This document shows, piece after piece, positions 19,860 to 27,386 of a stretch of 64,000 nt of DNA. The notes under the pieces are model-generated. The model did not search any database. It worked only from the letters and a program-made list of their open reading frames with translations, and had not been told where the DNA came from. Within the stretch, counting starts at the first letter, position 1. Each line of letters begins with the position of its first letter. The DNA comes from Hyphomicrobium sp. (GTDB lineage: Bacteria > Pseudomonadota > Alphaproteobacteria > Rhizobiales > Hyphomicrobiaceae). Location of the stretch: contig JALHOF010000002.1 of NCBI GenBank assembly GCA_022843145.1, forward strand, positions 124,001 through 188,000, in the 5' to 3' direction. Both the position numbers and the translations under genes were made by a program.

Positions 19860-21563
19860 ATGTATCGCTATGACGGCTTCGATCATGCCTTCGTCACCGA
19901 GCGCGCGCACCAGTTCCGCGATCAGGTCTCGCGCCGGCTCGGCGGCCAACTGACAGAAGAGCAGTTCCGCCCGCTGCGCCTGCAGAATGGTCTCTACCTG
20001 CAACTGCACGGCTACATGCTGCGTGTCGCCATCCCTTATGGTGTGCTGTCGGCCGATCAGTTGCGCGCGCTCGCCTACGTGTCGCGCCGGTGGGACCGGG
20101 GCCTCGGGCATTTCACCACACGCCAGAACCTGCAGCTGAACTGGGTCCGGCTCGAGGACACGCCGGATATTCTCGATGCGCTCGCCAAAGCCGGAATGCA
20201 CGCGATCCAGACCAGCGGCAACTGCATCCGCAACGTCACCGCCGACCCCTATGCCGGCGTCGCCATCGACGAGATCGAGGATCCGCGCATCTGGGCGGAG
20301 GTGCTGCGGCAGTGGTCGACGATCCACCCCGAGTTCAGCTTCCTGCCGCGCAAGTTCAAGTTCGCCATCACGGGCGCGCTCGAAGACCGCGCCGCAATCC
20401 TGTTCCACGACGTCGGGCTGAAGATCGTGCGCGGACAGAAGGGCCGCACCGGCTTCCGCATCTTCGTTGGCGGCGGCCAGGGCCGCACACCCTATGTCGC
20501 CCAGGAGATTGCCGCGTTCGTGCCGAAAGAGCACCTGCTGTCGTATCTGACGGCGATCATGGCGGTGTACAATCAGCATGGTCGCCGCGACAACATCTAC
20601 AAGGCGCGGATCAAGATCCTGGTCAATGCGCTCGGCATCGACCGGTTCCGGGAAGAGGTCGATGCGGAATGGGCGCGGCTCGACCGCACCTCTCTCGATC
20701 TGCCGGAGGGCGAGTTCGCGCGCATCGCCGCGAATTTCTCAACACCGCTGTTGACGCCCGCGTCCGCGTCGGACGCAGAGATCAACGCACGCCGCCGCGC
20801 CGACCCGGCCTTCGACCGCTGGGTGCGGCTGAACGTGCTGCCGCACCGCGTCACCGGACACGCGATCGTCAACATCTCGCTCAAGGAACCGGGGCAGGTG
20901 CCGGGCGATGCAACGGCGGAGCAGATGGAGACCGTGGCGGCACTCGCCGACCTGCATGGCCACAGCGAGATCCGCGCCACCTACCAGCAGAGCCTCGCGC
21001 TGCCGAACGTGGCGGTCCGCGACCTCGGCGCGGTCTACGATGGCCTCGTCGCCGCGGGACTCGCCACCGCCAACATCGAACTCGTCACCGACATCATCGC
21101 CTGCCCGGGTCTCGACTACTGCAACCTCGCCAACGCCCGCTCGATCGGCATCGCGCAAGAGATCGCCAAGCGGTTCGCCGCTCCCGCGAGGGCCGAAGCG
21201 ATCGGCCCGCTGCGGCTCAACATCTCGGGCTGCATCAATGCCTGCGGGCATCATCACGCAGGCAACATCGGCATCCTCGGCGTCGATAAGAAGGGCACCG
21301 AGCACTATCAGGTGTCGCTTGGCGGCAGCCCGAAGGACGATGCCGAGATCGGGGAAATCATCGGCCCGAGCTTCACAGCCGGCGACGTGCCGGGAGCGAT
21401 CGAAACGATCGTCGAGACCTATCTGTCGAAGCGCCTCGACGACGGCGAGACATTCCTCGCCGCCTATCGCCGCCTCGGCAAAGCGCCGTTCCGCGATGCG
21501 CTCTATGGCGCCGACGGCAAGACCAATGCGACCGACGACCTCGAGGAGACTGTCGATGGCTGA
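19860..21563 (+). CDS. cysI: Assimilatory sulfite reductase, siroheme/4Fe-4S hemoprotein
   Basis: Six-electron reduction of sulfite to sulfide in cysteine biosynthesis. The 567-residue protein has the duplicated nitrite/sulfite reductase half-domains, the siroheme-contacting FTTRQNLQLNW and TSGNCIRNVTADPYAG, and the cluster ligands Cys415, Cys421, Cys458 and Cys462 (CPGLDYC, SGCINACGHHH). The ATG at 19860 follows GAGGAG. Overlap of 8 bases with the DUF934 gene indicates translational coupling. A nitrite reductase is the main alternative, but DUF2849 and DUF934 neighbours mark the sulfite form. Confidence 0.93.
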   Translation: MYRYDGFDHAFVTERAHQFRDQVSRRLGGQLTEEQFRPLRLQNGLYLQLHGYMLRVAIPYGVLSADQLRALAYVSRRWDRGLGHFTTRQNLQLNWVRLEDTPDILDALAKAGMHAIQTSGNCIRNVTADPYAGVAIDEIEDPRIWAEVLRQWSTIHPEFSFLPRKFKFAITGALEDRAAILFHDVGLKIVRGQKGRTGFRIFVGGGQGRTPYVAQEIAAFVPKEHLLSYLTAIMAVYNQHGRRDNIYKARIKILVNALGIDRFREEVDAEWARLDRTSLDLPEGEFARIAANFSTPLLTPASASDAEINARRRADPAFDRWVRLNVLPHRVTGHAIVNISLKEPGQVPGDATAEQMETVAALADLHGHSEIRATYQQSLALPNVAVRDLGAVYDGLVAAGLATANIELVTDIIACPGLDYCNLANARSIGIAQEIAKRFAAPARAEAIGPLRLNISGCINACGHHHAGNIGILGVDKKGTEHYQVSLGGSPKDDAEIGEIIGPSFTAGDVPGAIETIVETYLSKRLDDGETFLAAYRRLGKAPFRDALYGADGKTNATDDLEETVDG

Positions 21564-22287
21564 GCCCACCCCCCTGCTGAAGCCGCTCGCCCCGGCCCAA
21601 GTTGCCGCGCGGCTTTGGACTCACAATCAGTTCGTTGCCGATGGCTGGCGGGTCGTCGCCGACGACGAGCCGTTGCCGCTCGGCGGGCGGCCACTGCTGT
21701 CACTCGCCCGCTGGCGGCACGAGCGCGAGGCGCTGTCGCAGCGCAAGGTGCGCCACGGCCTCATACTGCAACCGGGAGAAGCGCTCGACCCGCGCGAAGG
21801 CGTTGCGCGGCTGGCGGTGATCGCACTGGTGTTTCCGAAGTTCACCGACGGCCGCGCCTATTCGACGGCGCGGCAACTGCGCGAGGCCTCGCGCTACACC
21901 GGCGAACTTCGCGCCGTGGGCGACGTGCTGCTGGACCAGATCCCGCTGATGCTGCGGGCGGGGTTCGACGCTTTCGAGATCGTGGACGCGGCGACGGTTG
22001 CGGCGCTGGAACGCGGGCATCTGCCGGCGGTGACGCGGATCTATCAGCCTGTTGGGGTTTTTAGTGCGCCTTCAGGTGCCGACACGCACCCGGGAGGGTC
22101 TTTAGTTGCGCCTTCAGGTGCCGACACGCACCCGGCAAGGTCTTTAGTTGCGCCTTCGGGTGCCGACACGCACCCGGCGCGGGGTGCGCCTTCGGGTTCT
22201 GAAAAGGCACACGGCGCGGCGCCGACATGGCACGCGCGGCGGGCGGGGACGGTGACGGGCGCGGCGGGGGTGGAGGCGGCGGAGTAG
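21556..22287 (+). CDS. DUF934 (CysI-associated) protein with repeat-coded C-terminal tail
   Basis: The first 165 or so residues are a DUF934 domain (VIALVFPKFTDGRAYSTARQLR, GELRAVGDVLLDQIPLMLRAGFDAFE), the usual partner encoded after cysI. Family members normally stop near the RIYQP found here at about residue 167. This one continues for about 75 residues coded by tandem repeats (SLVAPSGADTHPAR copies) and a low-complexity Ala/Gly/Arg end. The added tail looks like a repeat insertion read through in frame rather than a domain. The start overlaps the cysI stop by 8 bases. Confidence 0.85.
   Translation: MAEPTPLLKPLAPAQVAARLWTHNQFVADGWRVVADDEPLPLGGRPLLSLARWRHEREALSQRKVRHGLILQPGEALDPREGVARLAVIALVFPKFTDGRAYSTARQLREASRYTGELRAVGDVLLDQIPLMLRAGFDAFEIVDAATVAALERGHLPAVTRIYQPVGVFSAPSGADTHPGGSLVAPSGADTHPARSLVAPSGADTHPARGAPSGSEKAHGAAPTWHARRAGTVTGAAGVEAAE
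22060..22221 (+). repeat. 42-bp tandem repeat inside the DUF934 3' end
   Basis: Two units of exactly 42 bases (22099-22140 and 22141-22182) are nearly identical and are flanked by a 39-base copy (22060-22098) and a diverged copy (22183-22221). Each full unit codes SLVAPSGADTHPAR. Because the unit is a multiple of three, the reading frame survives copy-number change. Confidence 0.85.
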
Positions 22288-22298
22288 GGGGCAGCACC

Positions 22299-22721
22299 GT
22301 GACACCGCGGACCATCACGATGTACACTCATCGTCTTGGACGTGACGATGTCGGAGCTGCCAAACCGATGGCCCTTTTGCCGGAGTACGAGACGGCCCAG
22401 ATCGATGATCGGAAAATAACGTCGTATCTCCTGTCCCGCACCCATCCCGATGGCGCGGCGAAATCTGCATTTTTCGAGAGCTTCGGTTTTTCGATCAGCG
22501 ACCCGTCAGGTTTGCGGAATGCCATCGTCGATCATGTCCGCCGCAATGACGTGACCGGGGTCCGCGATACCGCGTACGGCCAGATTTACGAAGTCAACGG
22601 CCGCATCCGCTCGCCGGATGGCCGCAACCCCTATGTTCTGATAGTCTGGTTCGTCGAGAGAGGCACCATTGCGCCACGCCTCGTCACCGTCGTCCCCTCG
22701 TCGGAGGAGAAAGCCACATGA
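22299..22721 (+). CDS. DUF6883 family protein
   Basis: A protein of about 140 residues with the DUF6883 pattern: LLPEYETAQIDDRKITSYLLSR, then KSAFFESFGFS, DTAYGQIYEVNGRIRSPDGRNPYVLIVWF and RLVTVVPS. The family is of unknown function, commonly found in small mobile two-gene units. GTG at 22299 follows AGGGGG with 7 bases spacing; ATG at 22320 is the alternative. It begins 11 bases past the DUF934 stop, and its stop overlaps the DUF4926 start by 4 bases. Confidence 0.75.
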   Translation: MTPRTITMYTHRLGRDDVGAAKPMALLPEYETAQIDDRKITSYLLSRTHPDGAAKSAFFESFGFSISDPSGLRNAIVDHVRRNDVTGVRDTAYGQIYEVNGRIRSPDGRNPYVLIVWFVERGTIAPRLVTVVPSSEEKAT

Positions 22722-22942
22722 TCAAGGAACTTGATCGGGTTGCGCTGACCACGGAGCTTCCCGAGCACAGGTTGCAGCCTGGGGATGTCGGCACAGTCGT
22801 GTCCGTGCATCAGGCGGGGCAGGGCTACACCGTGGAGTTTTTGACCGTGAGCGGCACGACTGTCGCAATTGCGACATTGCCGGCCGATGCAATCCGTCCA
22901 GTCCGACCGCGTGAGATCGCGCACGTGCGCGAGGTCGCATAG
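22718..22942 (+). CDS. DUF4926 family protein
   Basis: A 74-residue protein of the DUF4926 family (IKELDRVALTTELPEHRLQPGDVGTVVSVHQAGQGYTVEF), a small beta-rich fold. It overlaps the DUF6883 gene by ATGA, the arrangement of a translationally coupled pair. DUF4926 and DUF6883 genes often occur together, which suggests a toxin-antitoxin-like or immunity-like unit; that reading is inference and neither partner has a proven activity that I know. Confidence 0.78.
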   Translation: MIKELDRVALTTELPEHRLQPGDVGTVVSVHQAGQGYTVEFLTVSGTTVAIATLPADAIRPVRPREIAHVREVA

Positions 22943-23162
22943 AGCGGCCCCGTGTTTTGGCGGCGTGGAACAGCGAAATCGAACAGCTGGCGTCTCTGCC
23001 GGAGTACTCGATCGCCACATTGGACATTCCCGAGCGAGGGGATGGGGCGGACGGTTCGCGCGGGACATTCAATCGCCCGGTGACGAAGCAATTCGGGAGC
23101 TATCAGACGGCGCTGAGAAAGGATGTGGGGAGCCGCGGGCGGCGGCGTGCAGGGAGGCCTGG

Positions 23163-23185
23163 ATCCCGGGGACGAGCCCCGGGAT
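23163..23185. repeat. Palindromic intergenic repeat
   Basis: ATCCCGGGG (23163-23171), ACGAG loop, CCCCGGGAT (23177-23185), embedded in CCTGG and GAC flanks. It has the form of a dispersed intergenic palindrome common in Hyphomicrobiales. It lies 12 bases from the 3' end of the caspase-like gene on the other strand and may act as a terminator for it. The rest of 22943-23196 holds only a doubtful ORF. Confidence 0.6.
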
Positions 23186-23196
23186 GACAAACGGGA

Positions 23197-23946
23197 TCAC
23201 TCGGCGAAGGGGTTGTCGCGGCAGCCGCCGTAGAAGACGAGATTGATCTTTTTCGCAGCCGGGGCGCGGGCAATCTCGGTCAAGGGCAGGGCGTGGGTGC
23301 GGATGGCTGCGCTGCGTTGCGCGATCGGATAATTGCCCGGCAGCACGTACACCGCGCTATCGAACTCGACACCATGACCGGTCGTGTAGATCACGGCGGC
23401 GTCGGCGGCGCGGCTGCGGCGCGCGAACTCCGCGAGGGTGTCGCGCATGGATTGCAAACCAAGATCGACGGCCACCTCCGCATCAAAGCCGGACCGTTTC
23501 AATGCCGCCGCGACACGCTCGGCGTCATGACGCGCGCCGGGGAGGGATTGCGCGCCGGAGACGGTGTAGTCGGACACGACGACAACGAGAGCGACGCGGC
23601 GTTCGCCGGCCGTGGGCGGAACGAGCGGATAGGTCTGCCCAGGGCGCGCGGCTGGGACATCGGGGGTTTGGAAGTTTCTGCTTTTCGCAGCGGTCAGATC
23701 GCGCAACGCGGCGGGAAGCTGGGCCAACGTCAACGAAGGCCGCGCCAGAAGCTCGATCAGCGCGCTTGCAAACGGATTACCGCCGCCTTCGCCGGCGTCG
23801 AGCGTCTGGTGGCCCGACTGCGATGCATGGAAAACGAGCGTTTCGGCGTACGAGACGGGGACGAGCAGCAGCATGGCGGCGGCGGCGATCGCGATCCCGC
23901 GTAGGGGCCGGGACAATGCACGGACTGTGCGGTCGCAGGCGGCCAT
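23197..23946 (-). CDS. Secreted caspase-like (peptidase C14) protein with permuted halves
   Basis: A 249-residue exported protein (signal peptide, LLLVPVSYAE, cleavage near 35). Its C-terminal part is a caspase p20-like domain with RVALVVVVSDY, catalytic His191 in TTGHGVEF and Cys242 in YGGCRDNPFAE, ending only seven residues after the Cys. The segment that normally follows the Cys, with an A-x-x-G-x-x-LD-GEG-NPFASALIEL pattern and a helix, is found instead at residues 36-105, before p20. Start is supported by GAGAGGAGC. Either a circular permutation or a truncation with a fused fragment would explain it. Role unknown. Confidence 0.75.
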   Translation of the reverse strand: MAACDRTVRALSRPLRGIAIAAAAMLLLVPVSYAETLVFHASQSGHQTLDAGEGGGNPFASALIELLARPSLTLAQLPAALRDLTAAKSRNFQTPDVPAARPGQTYPLVPPTAGERRVALVVVVSDYTVSGAQSLPGARHDAERVAAALKRSGFDAEVAVDLGLQSMRDTLAEFARRSRAADAAVIYTTGHGVEFDSAVYVLPGNYPIAQRSAAIRTHALPLTEIARAPAAKKINLVFYGGCRDNPFAE

Positions 23947-24042
23947 GGAGCGCTCCTCTCTTGCCTCGTCCGGTGGGGAGTATAGCGCGTTAAATTCTCG
24001 GCACGAGGCAACGGCTGACGAGGGGCGGGATGCGCCGCCGCC

Positions 24043-25845
24043 TCAATTCTCGTCCATCTTAAGGGCGGCGATGAAGGCTTCCTGGGGGATTTCGACGCGG
24101 CCGAATTCGCGCATCTTCTTTTTGCCGGCCTTCTGTTTGTCGAGGAGCTTTCTTTTGCGCGAGATATCGCCGCCGTAACACTTGGCGATGACGTCCTTGC
24201 GCATGGCCTTGATGGTTTCGCGCGCGATGACCTTGGCGCCGATGGCCGCCTGGATCGGGATCTGGAACAAGTGCGGCTTGATCAGGTCCTTCAGTTTCTC
24301 GACCATCGAGCGGCCACGGCTCTCGGCGCGCGTGCGATGGACGACGATCGAGAGCGCGTCGACCGGCTCGGCGTTGACGAGGATCGTGAGCTTGACGAGG
24401 TCGCCCTCCTCATAGCCCTTGATGTGGTAGTCGAACGACGCGTAACCGCGGCTGACGCTTTTCAGGCGGTCGTAGAAGTCGAACACGACCTCGTTGAGCG
24501 GCAGCTCGTATTCGAGCATGGCGCGGGTGCCGACGTAGGTCAGGTTCTTCTGGCGGCCGCGACGGTCCTGGCAGAGCTTGAGGACGGCGCCGAGGTAGTC
24601 GTCGGGGACGAGGATCGTGGCATCGATCCACGGCTCCTGGATGTGGTCGATGCGCATCTGCTCCGGCATGTCGGCCGGGTTGTGCATGTCGGTGATCGTG
24701 CCGTCGGTCATGTGCAGGTGGTAGACGACGGACGGCGCGGTGGTGATGAGGTCGAGGTTGAACTCGCGCTCGAGCCGCTCGGTGATGATCTCGAGATGCA
24801 GGAGCCCGAGGAAGCCGCAGCGGAAGCCGAAGCCGAGGGCGGCGCTGCTCTCGGTTTCGAACGAGAACGACGCGTCGTTGAGGCGAAGGCGGCCCATCGC
24901 CTCGCGCAGGTCTTCGAAGTCGGCGGCGTCGACCGGGAACAGGCCGCAGAACACGACGGGTTGGGCGGGCTTGAAGCCCGGCAGCGCTTCGGCGGTGGGG
25001 TTTTTCTCGTCCGTGATGGTGTCGCCGACGCGGGTGTCGGCCACTTCCTTGATGGCGGCGGTCAAGAAGCCGACCTCGCCGGGGCCGAGCTGATCGAGCA
25101 TCTCCTGCTTCGGGCGGAAGATGCCGACGCGCTCGATCTGATAACTGGCGCCGGCATTCATCATTTTGATCTTCTGGCCCTTTTTCATGACGCCGTCGAT
25201 CACGCGGACGAGCACGACGACGCCGAGATAGGCGTCGTACCAGCTGTCGATGAGCATCGCCTTCAAGGGCTTGGTGGGGTCGCCCTTGGGCGGAGGCAGG
25301 CGCTCGACGATGGCTTCGAGGACGGCGGCGACGTTGAGGCCGGTTTTAGCGGAGACGCCGACGGCGTCGGACGCATCGAGGCCGATGACGTCCTCGATCT
25401 GCGCCTTCACGCGATCGGCGTCGGCGGCGGGCAGGTCGATCTTGTTCAGCACCGGCAGGATGGTCAGGTCGTTATCGAGCGCCTGATAGACGTTGGCGAG
25501 CGTCTGCGCTTCGACGCCCTGGCTGGCGTCGACGACGAGAACGGCACCTTCGCAGGCCGCGAGCGAGCGCGACACCTCGTAGGCGAAGTCGACGTGGCCG
25601 GGCGTATCCATCAGATTCAACTGATAAATCTGGCCGTCCTTGTAGCGGTAGTCGAGGCGCACGGTCTGTGCCTTGATGGTGATGCCGCGCTCGCGCTCGA
25701 TGTCCATGCTGTCGAGGATCTGCGCCTTCATCTCGCGGTCGGAGACGTTGCCGCACAGCTGAATGAGCCGGTCGGACAAGGTCGACTTGCCGTGGTCGAT
25801 GTGGGCGATGATCGAGAAATTGCGGATCAGGGAGGTATCTGTCAT
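24043..25845 (-). CDS. lepA: Elongation factor 4 (LepA)
   Basis: Ribosome-associated GTPase that back-translocates or aids assembly of ribosomes under stress. The 600-residue protein starts [23 protein letters not shown] and contains the G motifs DTPGHVDF and NKIDLP, followed by the EF-G-like domains III and V and the LepA-specific C-terminal domain ([22 protein letters not shown]). The ATG at 25845 gives the standard length; the open frame continuing to 26094 has no family similarity. It is divergent from the phasin-like gene. Confidence 0.97.
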   Translation of the reverse strand: MTDTSLIRNFSIIAHIDHGKSTLSDRLIQLCGNVSDREMKAQILDSMDIERERGITIKAQTVRLDYRYKDGQIYQLNLMDTPGHVDFAYEVSRSLAACEGAVLVVDASQGVEAQTLANVYQALDNDLTILPVLNKIDLPAADADRVKAQIEDVIGLDASDAVGVSAKTGLNVAAVLEAIVERLPPPKGDPTKPLKAMLIDSWYDAYLGVVVLVRVIDGVMKKGQKIKMMNAGASYQIERVGIFRPKQEMLDQLGPGEVGFLTAAIKEVADTRVGDTITDEKNPTAEALPGFKPAQPVVFCGLFPVDAADFEDLREAMGRLRLNDASFSFETESSAALGFGFRCGFLGLLHLEIITERLEREFNLDLITTAPSVVYHLHMTDGTITDMHNPADMPEQMRIDHIQEPWIDATILVPDDYLGAVLKLCQDRRGRQKNLTYVGTRAMLEYELPLNEVVFDFYDRLKSVSRGYASFDYHIKGYEEGDLVKLTILVNAEPVDALSIVVHRTRAESRGRSMVEKLKDLIKPHLFQIPIQAAIGAKVIARETIKAMRKDVIAKCYGGDISRKRKLLDKQKAGKKKMREFGRVEIPQEAFIAALKMDEN

Positions 25846-26158
25846 GCGCGCTTCACTAGCACCCGCTTCGCACGCGCAAAAGAGGCGATTGCGCCGCCGC
25901 GACCGCGCGGCGCGGCGGTGATCCAAACGAGAAAGCCGGATATTTGCCGGGACTTGAGGAACGTCAATGCGGTTTTCGGCGTTGCAGCTAACGTAGAGGT
26001 CAACATTGTGCGATGCGGAAAGCGAGAGTAGGGTCCGACCGGGCGGTTTCGACCCTCGTGGCCCGGTTATCGTCCCAGCTATCGTCCAAGACACTCTCGC
26101 AGATCACGCAGAGGTCACTTCAACATCCCCCCGGATCGTTGTCACAGGAGTTAACATC
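25846..26158. promoter_or_regulatory. Divergent region between lepA and the phasin-like gene
   Basis: This 313-base gap carries promoters for both flanking genes. No clear -35/-10 pair stands out. AGGAG (26146-26150) followed by TTAACATC sets the start of the phasin-like gene. I see no other gene in it. Confidence 0.4.
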
Positions 26159-26818
26159 ATGATCGCAAAACCCGGATCCGCACCACAGGATGACCGTTTC
26201 GGCACGCGCGGCGGCTACAGCAATGGCCTGCTCGACGGTGATACGAAGAAGGCGATGAACGCCGCGTTCGAGGCGATGTCGGAGTGGCGCGACGACATGT
26301 CGGCTGTCGCGGAGCGGCATACGTCGAAGGTGTTCGACAAGATGGGCGCGGCCGCCAAGGCCGCCGGCTGGCCGGATGCCCTGGTCGACACCACGCGCTC
26401 GAACATGCAGCAGATGACGAAGATGCAGATGCAGATGATGGACCAGGTCATGGACGCCTGGACCGAGCAGATGAAAACGCCGGGCAAGTTCACGTTCGGC
26501 AACGGCATCCCAGGCATGACGCCGGGACAGAGTGGTGTGACCGGCGGAATGGCGAACCCGTTCGCTCAGTTCGGTCAGGGGTTCGGCCAGATGCCCGGCT
26601 TCGGCCAGAACTTCGGCATGTTCCCGGGCATGCCGCAAATGGACATGTCCAAGTTCGGCTTCGGCACCAACCCGATGGCGCCGTTCCAGTTCTGGATGGA
26701 AGCGACGCAACTTTGGCAGAAGCAGTGGGCCGACGCGCTCTCGTCGATGATGAACGGGATGCCGGGCGGACCCGGGCAGCAAGACAGCCAGCCGCGCAAG
26801 CCGACCACGGTGCGCTGA
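26159..26818 (+). CDS. Phasin-like Met/Gly/Phe-rich protein
   Basis: A 219-residue protein without signal peptide. The N-terminal half is helical and amphipathic (AMNAAFEAMSEWRDDMSAVAERHTSKVF, NMQQMTKMQMQMMDQVMDAW), as in phasins that coat PHB granules. The middle is a Met/Gly/Phe/Pro-rich linker with repeats of GFGQ and FGM. The end (APFQFWMEATQLWQKQWADALSSMM) is again phasin-like. With phbA, phbB and phaR nearby in the genome, a PHB granule protein is the best guess. A strong AGGAG and a good terminator frame it as a single highly expressed gene. Confidence 0.65.
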   Translation: MIAKPGSAPQDDRFGTRGGYSNGLLDGDTKKAMNAAFEAMSEWRDDMSAVAERHTSKVFDKMGAAAKAAGWPDALVDTTRSNMQQMTKMQMQMMDQVMDAWTEQMKTPGKFTFGNGIPGMTPGQSGVTGGMANPFAQFGQGFGQMPGFGQNFGMFPGMPQMDMSKFGFGTNPMAPFQFWMEATQLWQKQWADALSSMMNGMPGGPGQQDSQPRKPTTVR

Positions 26819-26852
26819 GCCAACACCTGCTGAATTGGACTCGAGACGAAAG

Positions 26853-26884
26853 GCCGGCGGATCATCGATCTGCCGGCTTTTTTG
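26853..26884 (+). terminator. Rho-independent terminator after the phasin-like gene
   Basis: GCCGGCGGATC (26853-26863) pairs with GATCTGCCGGC (26867-26877) with one G-U pair and a 3-base loop, then seven T. It lies 34 bases past the stop. Confidence 0.9.
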
Positions 26885-27386
26885 CGTCAGGGCGGCAAGG
26901 ACGCGACAGCCAACACACGACACCGCTTCGGGGTCGCAGGTGCGTGTCCAAGACGCGAACCAAGATTGTCATCGTAGGGCTTGGCCCATGGCTGGCGATT
27001 ATTTCGCAATCGAAGCCAGTCCCCTCACCCTGACCCTCTCCCCTGGGTGACCCTCTCCCCTGGGGAAGAGGGAACCCGTCAGTACCGACCGCTAGGGCAA
27101 GTATTGAAGGCGGGTCCGATGGCATGGGCGGTTCGGCTCATTGCAGAACCGGACAGCCGAGGGCTTGGCTTACGGCTATCCGCTGCCTGTCAGGATCATA
27201 CAGCAACGATCGTCATCCCCGCCTCCGCGAGGATGACGGCTGCGGAGAGCGGTCTTTCCGTAGCCCGTCGCCACGCGAGAAGTGCGGGCGAACGCGAGAT
27301 TTTCGATCATCCGATTTACCGCTGAAGCGGACAGCCGCGGGTATGACCCGAGGATGAGGCAACGCAGCCCAGGACGGCGACGCGCG
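26885..27386. other. Gene-free region with intergenic repeat elements
   Basis: No convincing gene in about 500 bases. A CT-rich block near 27020-27065 contains repeated CCCTCTCCCCTGGG copies of the kind seen as dispersed intergenic repeats. A palindrome GTCATCC...GGATGAC surrounds CCGCCTCCGCGA (27213-27238). A direct GGACAGCCG repeat recurs at about 27160 and 27331. This looks like a landing site for non-autonomous repeats. Confidence 0.55.

Noticed and set aside
22957-23187. ORF of 76 residues between DUF4926 and the caspase-like gene
   Set aside because: Ends inside a palindromic repeat, has low-complexity Arg/Gly end and no recognisable family; may be a gene remnant but support is too weak.
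24271-26031. 586-residue plus-strand ORF opposite lepA
   Set aside because: Mirror frame of a highly GC-biased gene; composition (Val/Asp/Glu-rich) is typical of antisense shadows.
27124-27357. Several ORFs in the 27 kb repeat region
   Set aside because: They cross direct repeats and palindromes and show no protein pattern.
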